From Pirellulales bacterium (GTDB lineage Bacteria > Planctomycetota > Planctomycetia > Pirellulales > Thermoguttaceae): DNA of 12,392 nt. Made by a program: the position numbers and the translations under genes. How positions within the stretch are numbered: the first letter of the stretch is position 1; each line of letters opens with the position of its first letter. The DNA lies in assembly GCA_030642635.1 (NCBI GenBank), contig DAOWNK010000072.1, positions 1-12,392 of the forward strand, read 5' to 3'. The notes beneath the pieces were generated by a model, which was not told where the DNA came from, did no database searches, and saw only the letters and a list, made by a program, of their open reading frames with translations. Positions 1 through 7,423 of this stretch are shown piece after piece.

Positions 1-2
1 AT

Positions 3-185
3 TTTGTTTCCTTCGCGGCGGCATGTGGATTGATGCACCTGGCATTTTATCCGGAAGATACGTCAACACATTTTGTAGGGTGCGTAGAACGCACCAGTTC
101 TGTAAGGTGCGTAGAATGCACCAAAACTGATTTAATGTGTGATATAAAACCGGTGCGTTCCACGCACCCTACCGAGCGAAGATGA
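3..185 (+). CDS. Possible 3' end of an upstream gene, partial
   Basis: A reading frame stays open from the left edge of the window to a TGA at 183-185. That TGA overlaps the ATG of the next gene in an ATGA arrangement, which is typical of coupled genes in one operon. The first 24 or so residues (FVSFAAACG, then LMHLAFYPED) could be a genuine protein end. From about position 75 the frame runs through the GGTGCGT hairpin repeats, so the last 35 residues would be repeat-derived. Another frame is open to 129 (it includes GGMWIDAPG), so which frame is real cannot be settled here. No family is recognised. Confidence 0.3.
   Translation, partial: FVSFAAACGLMHLAFYPEDTSTHFVGCVERTSSVRCVECTKTDLMCDIKPVRSTHPTERR
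75..172. repeat. Triple-hairpin repeat (GGTGCGT family)
   Basis: Three similar hairpins lie in a row. Each has a GGTGCGT arm, a 3-nt loop and an ACGCACC arm: 79-95 (loop AGA), 106-122 (loop AGA, one G-T wobble) and 152-168 (loop TCC). The outermost 11 bases at 75-85 and 162-172 are a perfect inverted repeat, so the block can fold as one long cruciform or as three small ones. It ends only 9 bases before the ATG at 182. Spacing and sequence do not fit CRISPR. It looks like a dispersed intergenic palindrome, with unknown effect on the downstream gene. Confidence 0.75.
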
Positions 186-1264
186 ACATTACAGTTATCC
201 CAGGCAACCGATTGACACCCGAGCTGGTATCTCGGTGGGCGCAATTCCAGCGCGAGGACCCTGCGCTGTCCAGCCCGTATTTCCGCCCGGAGTTTACACA
301 GGCTGTGGCCTCGGTGCGCGACGACGTGGAGGTGGGTGTGATGGTCTCCGACGGCGAGCCGGTAGGATTTTTCCCGTACCAGCGTAACCGCCGTGGCGTT
401 GCCCGGCCGGTCGGCGGCCGATTGTCCGACTATCAGGGTGTCATCGCACGTCGTGGTCTGGATTGGGACGCCGAGGAATTGCTTTGCGGTTGCCGGCTCA
501 AGGCGTGGCACTTCGACCACCTGGTCGCCGGTCAAAAGCCGTTCAGCAATTACCATCGCGTGGAGGCAAATTCGCTCTACATCGACTTAAGCGACGGGTT
601 CGACGCTTATCTAGCGGCCCGGCCAAAGTCAGGAAAGCAGGAGATACGCAAGACACTCCGAAAAATGCGCCAGGCGGAGCGCGAGATCGGACCGGTTCGC
701 TTCGAGGTGCACACAACCGACGAAAGCGTGTTCCGAACGCTCGTCGATTGGAAAGTCGCACAGTACCGCAGGACCAGGGCGCCCAACGCGCTGTGTCACC
801 CCTGGTCGGTCGCGCTTCTTGAGCGGATTCGCCGCGAGCAAAGCGAGGCGTTCGCCGGCATGCTCTCGGCGGTTTACATCGGCGACTGTCTGGCGGCGGT
901 ACACCTTGGAATGCGGTCGTACGATGTGTTGCATCTATGGTTTCCCGCCTACAACCGATCGTTGGGTAGATATTCGCCTGGCACGATCCTGTCCGTAAAA
1001 CTGATGCAAGCGGCCCATGCGATGGGAATCCGAACATTCGATTTCTCCGTCGGCTCTAAGCAGTCCGATCCGTACAAGCTACATTTTACTACCGGGGCGT
1101 TTCCGCTGGCCGAGGGAAGCGTCGATCTGCGTCCGGTTGTTCGGAGGCTACGGTCCGGTTGGCGAGCCACGCATCGCTGGGTCCGCTCCTCGCCGTTGCG
1201 CAAGCCGGCCCGGCTGCCGGCACATGTTATTTACAGGGTTAGTGAATGGTTTGCATTTCGTTGA
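182..1264 (+). CDS. CelD/FemAB-like GNAT acyltransferase
   Basis: The 360-residue protein resembles the BioF2/CelD-like acetyltransferase family (Acetyltransf_6, GNAT fold), which is common in exopolysaccharide clusters and thought to acylate sugars or precursors. The visible family pattern is a basic helix at about 150-165 (KSGKQEIRKTLRKM), the core HLWFPAYNRSLG near 251-262, and GIRTFDFSVGSKQSDPYKL near 282-300. The length is normal for the family. No signal peptide or membrane segment is seen, so a cytoplasmic role is expected. The ATG at 182 follows a weak purine stretch (GAGCGAAG). The deacetylase gene starts 18 bases after the stop, which points to one operon. The acyl donor and acceptor cannot be read from the sequence. 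Confidence 0.8.
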   Translation: MNITVIPGNRLTPELVSRWAQFQREDPALSSPYFRPEFTQAVASVRDDVEVGVMVSDGEPVGFFPYQRNRRGVARPVGGRLSDYQGVIARRGLDWDAEELLCGCRLKAWHFDHLVAGQKPFSNYHRVEANSLYIDLSDGFDAYLAARPKSGKQEIRKTLRKMRQAEREIGPVRFEVHTTDESVFRTLVDWKVAQYRRTRAPNALCHPWSVALLERIRREQSEAFAGMLSAVYIGDCLAAVHLGMRSYDVLHLWFPAYNRSLGRYSPGTILSVKLMQAAHAMGIRTFDFSVGSKQSDPYKLHFTTGAFPLAEGSVDLRPVVRRLRSGWRATHRWVRSSPLRKPARLPAHVIYRVSEWFAFR

Positions 1265-1282
1265 ACATCAAAAAAATTTCCC

Positions 1283-2263
1283 ATGATCTCTATCAGCAAA
1301 ACAAAAACGACCGACACTCAAACCGACTCCGGCCGCTGGGTCTCCGAAGAACCCACGCTGTGTGGTGCGGTTAAGGACCTCGGGATTCGAGCGGCCGCCA
1401 CGGCCGGCGTCGGACTGCGTGCGTTGCTGGGTTCCCGCGCGGGCGATTCCTTCGGCATCCTGATGTATCACCGGATCGCGCCGCACGTGCCCGGCGTGCC
1501 ACGTCCGCAGTTCAACGTCACGCCCGAGCGGTTCCGCCGGCAGATCGTCGGCCTGCTTGGGCGAGGGTTTAACGTCTGGCCGTTGCGCAAGGTGATCAAG
1601 TATCAGTTGCACGGCATTGCCGTACCGTCGCGCACCGCCGTGATCACCTTCGACGACGGGTTCGAGACTGTCTACACACGGGCATTGCCCGTGCTGCGGG
1701 AGCTGGACGTACCGGCGACGGTCTTCGTGAGCACGGCCTACCTGAATTCCGCCTCGCCATTCCCGTTCGACTCCTGGGGCATCAACTACAGCGGCCGCGT
1801 ACCGCCGGAGACCTTTCGTCCGATGACCGCAGCGCAGTGCCGCGAGTTGTCCGAATCCGGGCTGGTTGAGCTTGGCGCCCACACCCACACGCACCAGGAT
1901 TTTCGCGGCCGCACGGACGTCTTCCGCAAGGACCTGCAAGTGTCGGTCGATATAATGCGATCACGATTCTCAGTGGAAGAGCCGGCTTTCGCCTTTCCAT
2001 ACGGCGATTCTCGCTGCGGCTTTGCAAGCGACAAGATGTCGGCTGCGGCCAAGCAATTCGGCGCGATCTGTTCGCTTACAACCGACGCCGAGCTAGTTGA
2101 TTTGCGTACCGATCCGTTCCACTGGGGACGGTTTAACATCTTCCAGTGGGACACCGGCGCAACCATTGCGGCAAAATTAGACGGATGGTACGGTTGGGCG
2201 CCGAGGCTGCGATATAACGTGTACAAAGTATTCAAGGCACTTTGCAGGGGCCATGGGCCCTAA
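1283..2263 (+). CDS. Polysaccharide deacetylase (NodB homology domain)
   Basis: This 326-residue carbohydrate esterase family 4 protein would remove N-acetyl (or O-acetyl) groups from a polysaccharide or a lipid-linked sugar. All main NodB motifs are visible. TFDDG is at 122-126, with D124 the likely base and D125 a metal ligand. H200-T201-x-x-H204 gives the metal-binding histidines. FPYG at 238-241 forms the groove wall. The MYHRI segment at 61-65 is typical of deacetylases in exopolysaccharide and PEP-CTERM-linked clusters. No clear signal peptide is seen: the first 30 residues are polar, so action on a cytoplasmic intermediate is possible. There is no Shine-Dalgarno sequence before the ATG at 1283. 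The next gene begins 5 bases after the stop. Confidence 0.9.
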   Translation: MISISKTKTTDTQTDSGRWVSEEPTLCGAVKDLGIRAAATAGVGLRALLGSRAGDSFGILMYHRIAPHVPGVPRPQFNVTPERFRRQIVGLLGRGFNVWPLRKVIKYQLHGIAVPSRTAVITFDDGFETVYTRALPVLRELDVPATVFVSTAYLNSASPFPFDSWGINYSGRVPPETFRPMTAAQCRELSESGLVELGAHTHTHQDFRGRTDVFRKDLQVSVDIMRSRFSVEEPAFAFPYGDSRCGFASDKMSAAAKQFGAICSLTTDAELVDLRTDPFHWGRFNIFQWDTGATIAAKLDGWYGWAPRLRYNVYKVFKALCRGHGP

Positions 2264-2268
2264 CAACC

Positions 2269-3240
2269 ATGAAAAAACCGCTGATAAGCATCGTGGTTCC
2301 GACACATAACCGCGCGCAGTGGCTCCGCGCGGCGCTGGAGACACTGGTGTGTCAAGAGACTAACGAGAAGTTCATCTACGAAATCATCGTAGTAGACAAC
2401 GCCTCGACGGACGATACTGGAAGCATCGTCCAGCGGATTGCAGAAACCTCGCCGGCGCCGGTCCAATACGCCCTGCAAAAGACGCCCGGCGATGCGCCTA
2501 CACGAAACATGGGCGTCGAGCGTTCGAGCGGCCGGTGGATCGCCTTCTTCGACGACGATCAGCTCGCAGAGCCGGATTGGCTCGTGCGGCTTTACGATGC
2601 GGCGTTGCAAACGTCGGCGCCGGTCGTCGGCGGCGCGGTGCGGCTCGATCTGCCGGAAGAGGAGCTTGCCCGGCTCGGAACGATCTGCCGTGAGGTGCTT
2701 CGGGAGGTTGATTATTACAACACCATCCACCCGTACACCGGCAAGAACTTGCCGGGATGCGGCAACGTGCTGGTTGCACGCAGCGTGTTCGATTCGATAG
2801 GGCTGTTCGATACGGCGTTGGTGAACGGCGGTTCCGACAGCGATTTTTTCCTCCGTGCGCAAGAATCGGGTTGTAAACTTTGGTATACGCCGCAGGCCGT
2901 AATCCGACACCGTGTTCCGCCGGAGCGGCTCACGAAGGAATATTTTCGATGGGACGCACTGCAAGGGGCCGATAATATCGCCTGTTTCGATTATCAACGC
3001 CATGGAGCCTGCAAGCTGGCGTTGCTTAGCATCGCACGGCTCGGCCAGGCGGCGCTGGTCCACCTGCCGATGTTCCTGTGTGCCAGGCTGCGAGGAACTC
3101 CCGGTGAGATACTCGGCCGCCGGACCAGGCTGTGGCGTGCGGAAGGATACATCCGCCGGGCGATTTCCTTGATCGCGCCGAAAATGTTCCCGCAAAAAAA
3201 ATTCTTGGAAAGTTTGAATTTTCACAAAGGATTTCAGTGA
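2269..3240 (+). CDS. Family 2 glycosyltransferase
   Basis: A 323-residue GT-A fold glycosyltransferase, expected to move a sugar from a nucleotide sugar onto a growing polysaccharide or lipid carrier on the cytoplasmic face. The N-terminus SIVVPTHNRAQWL (7-19) and VVDNASTDDT (41-50) form the nucleotide-binding part. DDD at 95-97 is the metal-binding DxD motif. GCGNVLVARSVFDSIGLFD (163-181) and GSDSDFFLRA (188-197) are the usual acceptor-side and catalytic-base regions, and RHR follows at 213-215. The ATG at 2269 is chosen over an in-frame TTG at 2242, because the extra nine residues overlap the previous gene and match nothing in the family. The stop overlaps the next start by 4 bases (GTGA, 3237-3240), implying coupling. 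Confidence 0.9.
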   Translation: MKKPLISIVVPTHNRAQWLRAALETLVCQETNEKFIYEIIVVDNASTDDTGSIVQRIAETSPAPVQYALQKTPGDAPTRNMGVERSSGRWIAFFDDDQLAEPDWLVRLYDAALQTSAPVVGGAVRLDLPEEELARLGTICREVLREVDYYNTIHPYTGKNLPGCGNVLVARSVFDSIGLFDTALVNGGSDSDFFLRAQESGCKLWYTPQAVIRHRVPPERLTKEYFRWDALQGADNIACFDYQRHGACKLALLSIARLGQAALVHLPMFLCARLRGTPGEILGRRTRLWRAEGYIRRAISLIAPKMFPQKKFLESLNFHKGFQ

Positions 3241-5249
3241 AACTACTCCAAATATACAACCAATACCGAAGTCTCTGCGGCGGCGAGGAAACCGTGGTGC
3301 ATAGAACCGCAGCCCTGGTCGAAAAACACGGCGGCCGGGCAACGCTCATCGTGCGCAGCAGCCGTGGGCTGGAAAACAGCCTGGCGGGAAAATTCCGTGC
3401 GGCCTGTAGCGGTATCTATAGTATCGACGCCTATCGTGAGGTTGCCGATGCAATCCGTCGTGATCGGCCCGACGTGGTTCACGCGCACAACCTCTATCCG
3501 CTGTTCTCGCCGTCGGTCTTGGTCGCGTGCCACCGTGCCGCCGTGCCGGTGGTGCTGAGCCTTCACAACCATCTGCTGACTTGCCCGAATACCGATCACC
3601 TTTACCATGGGCAAATTTGCGAGCGCTGCACCGGTGGGTCGGAGTATTGGTGCATGGTGCGCAACTGTCGCCGGAATTTTTTGGAGAGCACGGCATATGC
3701 CGTCCGCAGCATGGTTGCCAGAAAGCTGCGGCTGTTTCACAACAACGTCACGCTGTTTGTCGCGCTTACCGAGTTTGCCAAGCAGCGGCTGATCGACGCC
3801 GGGTTCGACGCCGAACGGATTTGCGTATTGCCGAACATGGTCGATGTGGACAGTCGGCCTGTCGACCCGGCCGACGGGCAGTACGTTGCGTTTGCCGGTC
3901 GGATCAGCCGCGAAAAAGGCATCGACACGCTGCTGGCCGCGGCATCTCGCCTGCCGGATGTGCCCGTGCGACTGGCCGGCGACGGTCCGTTGCTGGACCG
4001 TCTGACGGAACAGGCGCCGGCAAGCACCACTCTGCTCGGCCGGCTGAACGGCCAGTCCATGACCGCGTTTTACCGCGGCGCTCGATTCGTGGTGCTGCCG
4101 AGCACGTGCTTCGAGATGTGCCCGTTGGTCGTCTCCGAGGCGATGAGCCACGGCCTGCCGGTCGTCGCATCGCGGATCGGAGGCATCCCGGAGCTGGTCG
4201 ACGACGGCGTGACCGGGTTGCTGTTCGAGCCTGGCAACGCCGCAGACCTTGCCGATAAAATCTGGACGCTTTGGAACGACCCTGAGTTATGTCGCCGGTT
4301 GGGCCGTGCCGGCCGCGAGAAGGCCGTCCGGCAATACGGCGAAGATGTTTATTACCAACGATTGACGAAATTTTATAACCGTGCAATCAGTGAGCCGCGG
4401 GGCTTGTCCCCGCGCTTGGTTTGCGCCGGGATAAACCCGGCGGCTCGTTGTATGTGTGACCCGGCGGCTCGCCGACAAAAAACAATCGCTTTCACGTGGC
4501 CGCGCAAGGTCGATCTGTTCGGCGTGAAGCTCACCCCGACGACATACGACGAAGCGACGGATGTTATCCTGGATGCGGCCGGCCGCTCGGTGCCGGGCAT
4601 CGTCGCCTGTCAGGCAGTCCACGGACTGATCGACGCCAGCGGTGATCCGGCGTTCCGCGAGAAGTCAAACGCATTCGACATGATCGTGCCCGACGGCCAG
4701 CCGGTTCGCTGGGCCATGAATCTGCTGCACAGAACCAAGCTGGCCGATCGCGTCTACGGCCCGGAGTTGATGTTGCGGTTGTGCCGTCGCGCGGCCGAGC
4801 AAAACGTGTCGATCTACCTTTACGGCAGTTCTCCGGAAGTGATCGACTCGCTACGGACGAAGTTGACCGCCATGTTTCCAAAACTCCGGATAGCCGGTGC
4901 GGAATCGCCGCCGTTCCGCCCGCTCTCGGCGGAAGAGGACGCCGAGATGGTCCGCCGGATCAACCGTAGCGGCGCGGGAATCGTGTTCGTCGCCCTGGGT
5001 TGCCCGAAGCAGGACCTGTTCGCCTACGAACACCGATCGAGTATAAACGCCGTGCAGGTGTGCGTCGGCGCGGCGTTCGATTTCCATACAGGAGTGAAAA
5101 AGACTGCACCGCGTTGGATGCAGCGGTCCGGGCTGGAGTGGCTGTTCCGCCTGGTGCAGGAGCCTGGGCGACTGTGGCGCAGATACCTGGTGACAAATAC
5201 GGTTTTTCTTGCGAAACTCACCGCGGCATTGCTGCGTCAACACTGCTAA
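3237..5249 (+). CDS. GT4-GT26 fused glycosyltransferase (two domains)
   Basis: The 670-residue protein contains two complete transferases. Residues 1-385 are a GT4 (GT-B fold) enzyme, with GGEE at 15-18, a phosphate-binding GRISREKG at 221-228, and the E293-x7-E301 signature in the stretch ending SEAMSHGLPVVAS. Residues 420-670 are a WecG/TagA/CpsF (GT26) enzyme: VDLFGVKLTP, VPDGQPVRWAM (485-495, with D486), VYGPEL, VALGCPKQDL (585-594), GAAFDFHTG and GLEWLFRL. GT26 members add ManNAcA- or ManNAc-type sugars to lipid-linked precursors. The GTG at 3237 is chosen because AAAGG at 3226-3230 is well spaced and the GT4 family starts there. Upstream in-frame codons lie inside the previous gene. Residues 386-412 are encoded by a palindromic repeat. 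An in-frame ATG at 4452 could start GT26 separately. Confidence 0.88.
   Translation: MKLLQIYNQYRSLCGGEETVVHRTAALVEKHGGRATLIVRSSRGLENSLAGKFRAACSGIYSIDAYREVADAIRRDRPDVVHAHNLYPLFSPSVLVACHRAAVPVVLSLHNHLLTCPNTDHLYHGQICERCTGGSEYWCMVRNCRRNFLESTAYAVRSMVARKLRLFHNNVTLFVALTEFAKQRLIDAGFDAERICVLPNMVDVDSRPVDPADGQYVAFAGRISREKGIDTLLAAASRLPDVPVRLAGDGPLLDRLTEQAPASTTLLGRLNGQSMTAFYRGARFVVLPSTCFEMCPLVVSEAMSHGLPVVASRIGGIPELVDDGVTGLLFEPGNAADLADKIWTLWNDPELCRRLGRAGREKAVRQYGEDVYYQRLTKFYNRAISEPRGLSPRLVCAGINPAARCMCDPAARRQKTIAFTWPRKVDLFGVKLTPTTYDEATDVILDAAGRSVPGIVACQAVHGLIDASGDPAFREKSNAFDMIVPDGQPVRWAMNLLHRTKLADRVYGPELMLRLCRRAAEQNVSIYLYGSSPEVIDSLRTKLTAMFPKLRIAGAESPPFRPLSAEEDAEMVRRINRSGAGIVFVALGCPKQDLFAYEHRSSINAVQVCVGAAFDFHTGVKKTAPRWMQRSGLEWLFRLVQEPGRLWRRYLVTNTVFLAKLTAALLRQHC
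4392..4471. repeat. Palindromic repeat inside the GT4-GT26 coding region
   Basis: Two hairpins sit side by side: CGCGGGG-CTTGT-CCCCGCG (4396-4414) and GCCGGG-ATAAA-CCCGGC (4425-4441). They are enclosed by the arms GAGCCG (4392-4397) and CGGCTC (4441-4446). The 13-mer ACCCGGCGGCTCG at 4435-4447 recurs at 4459-4471. This has the look of an intergenic repetitive element rather than coding sequence, yet it is open in the frame of the surrounding gene and would be translated as a low-complexity linker rich in Arg, Pro, Ala and Cys. Confidence 0.8.
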
Positions 5250-5276
5250 GCCGCAAGCGGCAACCGCTTGCGGCTT
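5248..5276. terminator. Perfect 13-bp hairpin between convergent genes
   Basis: AAGCCGCAAGCGG (5248-5260), loop CAA, and CCGCTTGCGGCTT (5264-5276) form a perfect stem. It begins inside the stop codon of the glycosyltransferase gene and ends 8 bases before the stop of the convergent ATP-grasp gene. It could end transcription from both sides, although neither side has a long T run, so termination is inferred from position and stem strength. The GCCGCTTGCGGCTT part is repeated near 9310, so it is also a repeat-family member. Confidence 0.55.
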
Positions 5277-5284
5277 CGCAGGCA

Positions 5285-6310
5285 TTACGCCTTCCATTCC
5301 GCCTGGTATCTCGTGCCGAGATTGATAATCCGCTGCAAGAGCACCTCGAAAGAAATGCCGATCTTGGCGGCCGATTCGGCGAAATCCTCGCCGTATGAGA
5401 GATTCGGATTCGGGTTGGCCTCCAACACGTAGATGCGGCCGTCGGCGGTCAGTCGCAAGTCCATCCGCCCATAGCCGCTCATCGACAACATGCGGTAGAT
5501 TCGTTTGCAGAGCTTGGCGATTCGTTCGGCGGCGCCAGGCGGCAGGTCTTCGGCGGCACGTGTCTCGATGCCAATCTTTTTCTGATACTCGGCGTCCCAC
5601 TTGACCCTTTCGGTGGCGATGTTCGGCATGTCGTCCGGTGCCTTGGTAAACAGCATCTCCCAGACGGGAAACGTTTGCAGGCGGCGGTTACCCAACACGC
5701 TGACGTACAGTTCCCGGCCCTCGATGTACTCCTCGGCAATCGCGTCGCTTTGCACCTGCTCGTGGATAAACCGGACTCGTTCGACGAGTTTATCGTCGTT
5801 GTGGACGATCGACGCCTGCGAGATTCCCAACGATGCATCTTGCACGAGCGACTTGACCAACAGCGGAAAGGCCAGCCGCTGCGGACGTCTGATCTGCTTT
5901 CGCATTGGGAACACGATAAACTTCGGCGTCGGCACGCGATGGTACGTCAGGATTTTCTTGCTCAGCGCCTTGTCGCGCGCCAGCATCAGCCCGCGCGGAT
6001 TGCACCCGGTATAACACTGCCGCTTAAGCTCCAGATAGCCGACCACGTGCTGGTCGTAAGCACCCACGCCGTGAAATTCCTCGAGCAGGTTGAACGTGAC
6101 GTGCGGCTTATAATCGTCCAACGCCTTGCGGATCATACTCAGGTCGTCTCGCACACCCAGCGGCAGCGTGTCGTGTCCAATCTCGCCCAGCGTTGACACA
6201 ACGTCGAACTCGGTTTTCCACTCGAGAATTTCTTTGCCGGAGTAACCTTCGAGGCTCTTCGGCGGGACAAGGTCTTCGTGCATCAGCACCAGTATGCGTA
6301 GCTTTTTCAT
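5285..6310 (-). CDS. D-Ala-D-Ala-ligase-like ATP-grasp enzyme
   Basis: The 341-residue ATP-grasp protein would join a carboxylate to an amine through an acyl-phosphate, as D-Ala-D-Ala ligase does; the substrates are unknown. Visible parts are FNLLEEFHG (73-81, substrate domain), FPLLVKSLVQDASLGIS (148-164, ATP-binding Lys153 and glycine loop), AEEYIEGREL (192-201), and the metal-binding end RMDLRLTADGRIYVLEANPNPN (D284, E297, N299). The loop before LGIS differs from the usual Ddl loop, and no mur or ddl neighbours are present, so a housekeeping Ddl is unlikely. The ATG at 6310 overlaps the stop of the peptidase gene by ATGA. A longer in-frame start would lie inside that gene and is rejected. 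Confidence 0.85.
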   Translation of the reverse strand: MKKLRILVLMHEDLVPPKSLEGYSGKEILEWKTEFDVVSTLGEIGHDTLPLGVRDDLSMIRKALDDYKPHVTFNLLEEFHGVGAYDQHVVGYLELKRQCYTGCNPRGLMLARDKALSKKILTYHRVPTPKFIVFPMRKQIRRPQRLAFPLLVKSLVQDASLGISQASIVHNDDKLVERVRFIHEQVQSDAIAEEYIEGRELYVSVLGNRRLQTFPVWEMLFTKAPDDMPNIATERVKWDAEYQKKIGIETRAAEDLPPGAAERIAKLCKRIYRMLSMSGYGRMDLRLTADGRIYVLEANPNPNLSYGEDFAESAAKIGISFEVLLQRIINLGTRYQAEWKA

Positions 6311-7380
6311 AACGCTACCCGGTGACGACCGCTGTGAAGGTAATTCATTATTTGTACGGTCAACAGCACCGTGGCGTCTCGCTTTGTGACGTCTTCCAGC
6401 CGGTGCATATACAGGCCCAGTTCGCTGCAACGCTCGATCATCTCGGTCAATACCTGGTCGATCGTGTACTGGTACTCGCCGGTCCACTCGGATACGACCC
6501 GACGAAGTTCCGGTCGGACTCGGCGCATAAAGGCCGCGGCCGGTTGATTTCCGGCGTGCTCTGGCAACTCGGAGAATAATCGCCTAAGGTCGCGGTCGTA
6601 GAAGTTTGGATGGTCGTAGCCGACGTGTGCTCGCTTCTCGGCGTAATGCTCCCCCAGCGTTTTGGGAATCTCTCGAAGCGGCGCGGCTTGTCTGCGAGTG
6701 GCGACAACCGGCCGGCTGTTGTGGATTTCTTGCATCAACTCATCGACGTATTTCAGCTTCTTCAGCGCCGGCCAACCGCGATACTGCGTCCGCCAGCCTG
6801 ACCGCGATTTCAGCCATACCGCAAAGGTCTCGGCGAAGTCTTCGGCTGGGTGGCTCTGTGCATACCACAAATCCAAATGCAGCACGTAACGCTTGCTGTA
6901 CGGTTTCGGTTGGTAAAACTCGGGATACGGCTGCGAGTATTTGCCGAATATCTCTCGCCAGCGGCGACGCCGGTGCAACCGGTAGGCGGTGTCGATTGCA
7001 TGGCCGGTCTCGTGACGCAGGATTCTCATGCACCACTGTGCAGTACCGCCCTCCACCTCGAACATCTGCTGCCGCTCCAACCGTTTAAGACGCGGATGGG
7101 CAAGGTAAAACGGAATCGCAATGCCCGGCACGCCGTCCTGGGAGAACCACTCGTCGGAAAGCCAATAATGGGGTCGGAACCGGATGCCGCGAGAGCGAAG
7201 TTCACTATAAAGCTGCTCGATCCGTTGCTCCAACGGAGTGCCTTCGATCCTCAGTCCCAAGTCGCACAGCCGTACTTGCAATAACTCTTCGTGCGATGCG
7301 GTTACCCAGTCCGGCTCGCGGTTTTTGCGTTTTCCCGCCACCTTGCCGCGTCGGTTTGTCTTCGGTTGCTTGGAACTCAT
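6307..7380 (-). CDS. Putative zinc metallopeptidase (HExxH)
   Basis: A 357-residue protein of the putative zinc-binding metallopeptidase type. HETGH at 123-127 supplies two zinc-binding histidines and the catalytic E124. HPAEDFAETFAVWL (177-190) is the conserved downstream helix that probably gives the third ligand (E180 or E184). The first 22 residues are rich in Lys and Arg and look unstructured. No signal peptide is seen, so it is probably cytoplasmic. The ATG at 7380 (MSSKQPK) is preferred. Longer starts would overlap the upstream CPBP gene and add a stretch unlike the rest. The 3' end overlaps the ATP-grasp start (ATGA), so both proteins are probably made together and may act on the same peptide. 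No Shine-Dalgarno sequence is visible. Confidence 0.8.
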   Translation of the reverse strand: MSSKQPKTNRRGKVAGKRKNREPDWVTASHEELLQVRLCDLGLRIEGTPLEQRIEQLYSELRSRGIRFRPHYWLSDEWFSQDGVPGIAIPFYLAHPRLKRLERQQMFEVEGGTAQWCMRILRHETGHAIDTAYRLHRRRRWREIFGKYSQPYPEFYQPKPYSKRYVLHLDLWYAQSHPAEDFAETFAVWLKSRSGWRTQYRGWPALKKLKYVDELMQEIHNSRPVVATRRQAAPLREIPKTLGEHYAEKRAHVGYDHPNFYDRDLRRLFSELPEHAGNQPAAAFMRRVRPELRRVVSEWTGEYQYTIDQVLTEMIERCSELGLYMHRLEDVTKRDATVLLTVQIMNYLHSGRHRVAL

Positions 7381-7423
7381 AACAAGAGTATACGAAAAAC
7401 CGCCGGTCGAATCCAGCGCATTC

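Noticed and set aside
75..172. Possible CRISPR array
   Set aside because: Only three units with unequal spacing; each unit is a small hairpin and there are no spacers of constant length.
2260..3342. Long open frame on the minus strand opposite the family 2 glycosyltransferase
   Set aside because: Rich in Arg and His with no recognisable domain, and it mirrors a clear gene on the + strand; a by-product of the G+C-rich codon pattern.
3243..4151. Long open frame on the minus strand opposite the GT4 domain
   Set aside because: No motifs, and low-complexity His/Gln/Arg composition. The + strand frame carries full GT4 signatures.
5285..6310. ATP-grasp gene as housekeeping D-Ala-D-Ala ligase (ddl)
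   Set aside because: The Gly/Ser loop sequence differs from the usual Ddl loop and the neighbours are a peptidase and a CPBP protein, not cell-wall genes.
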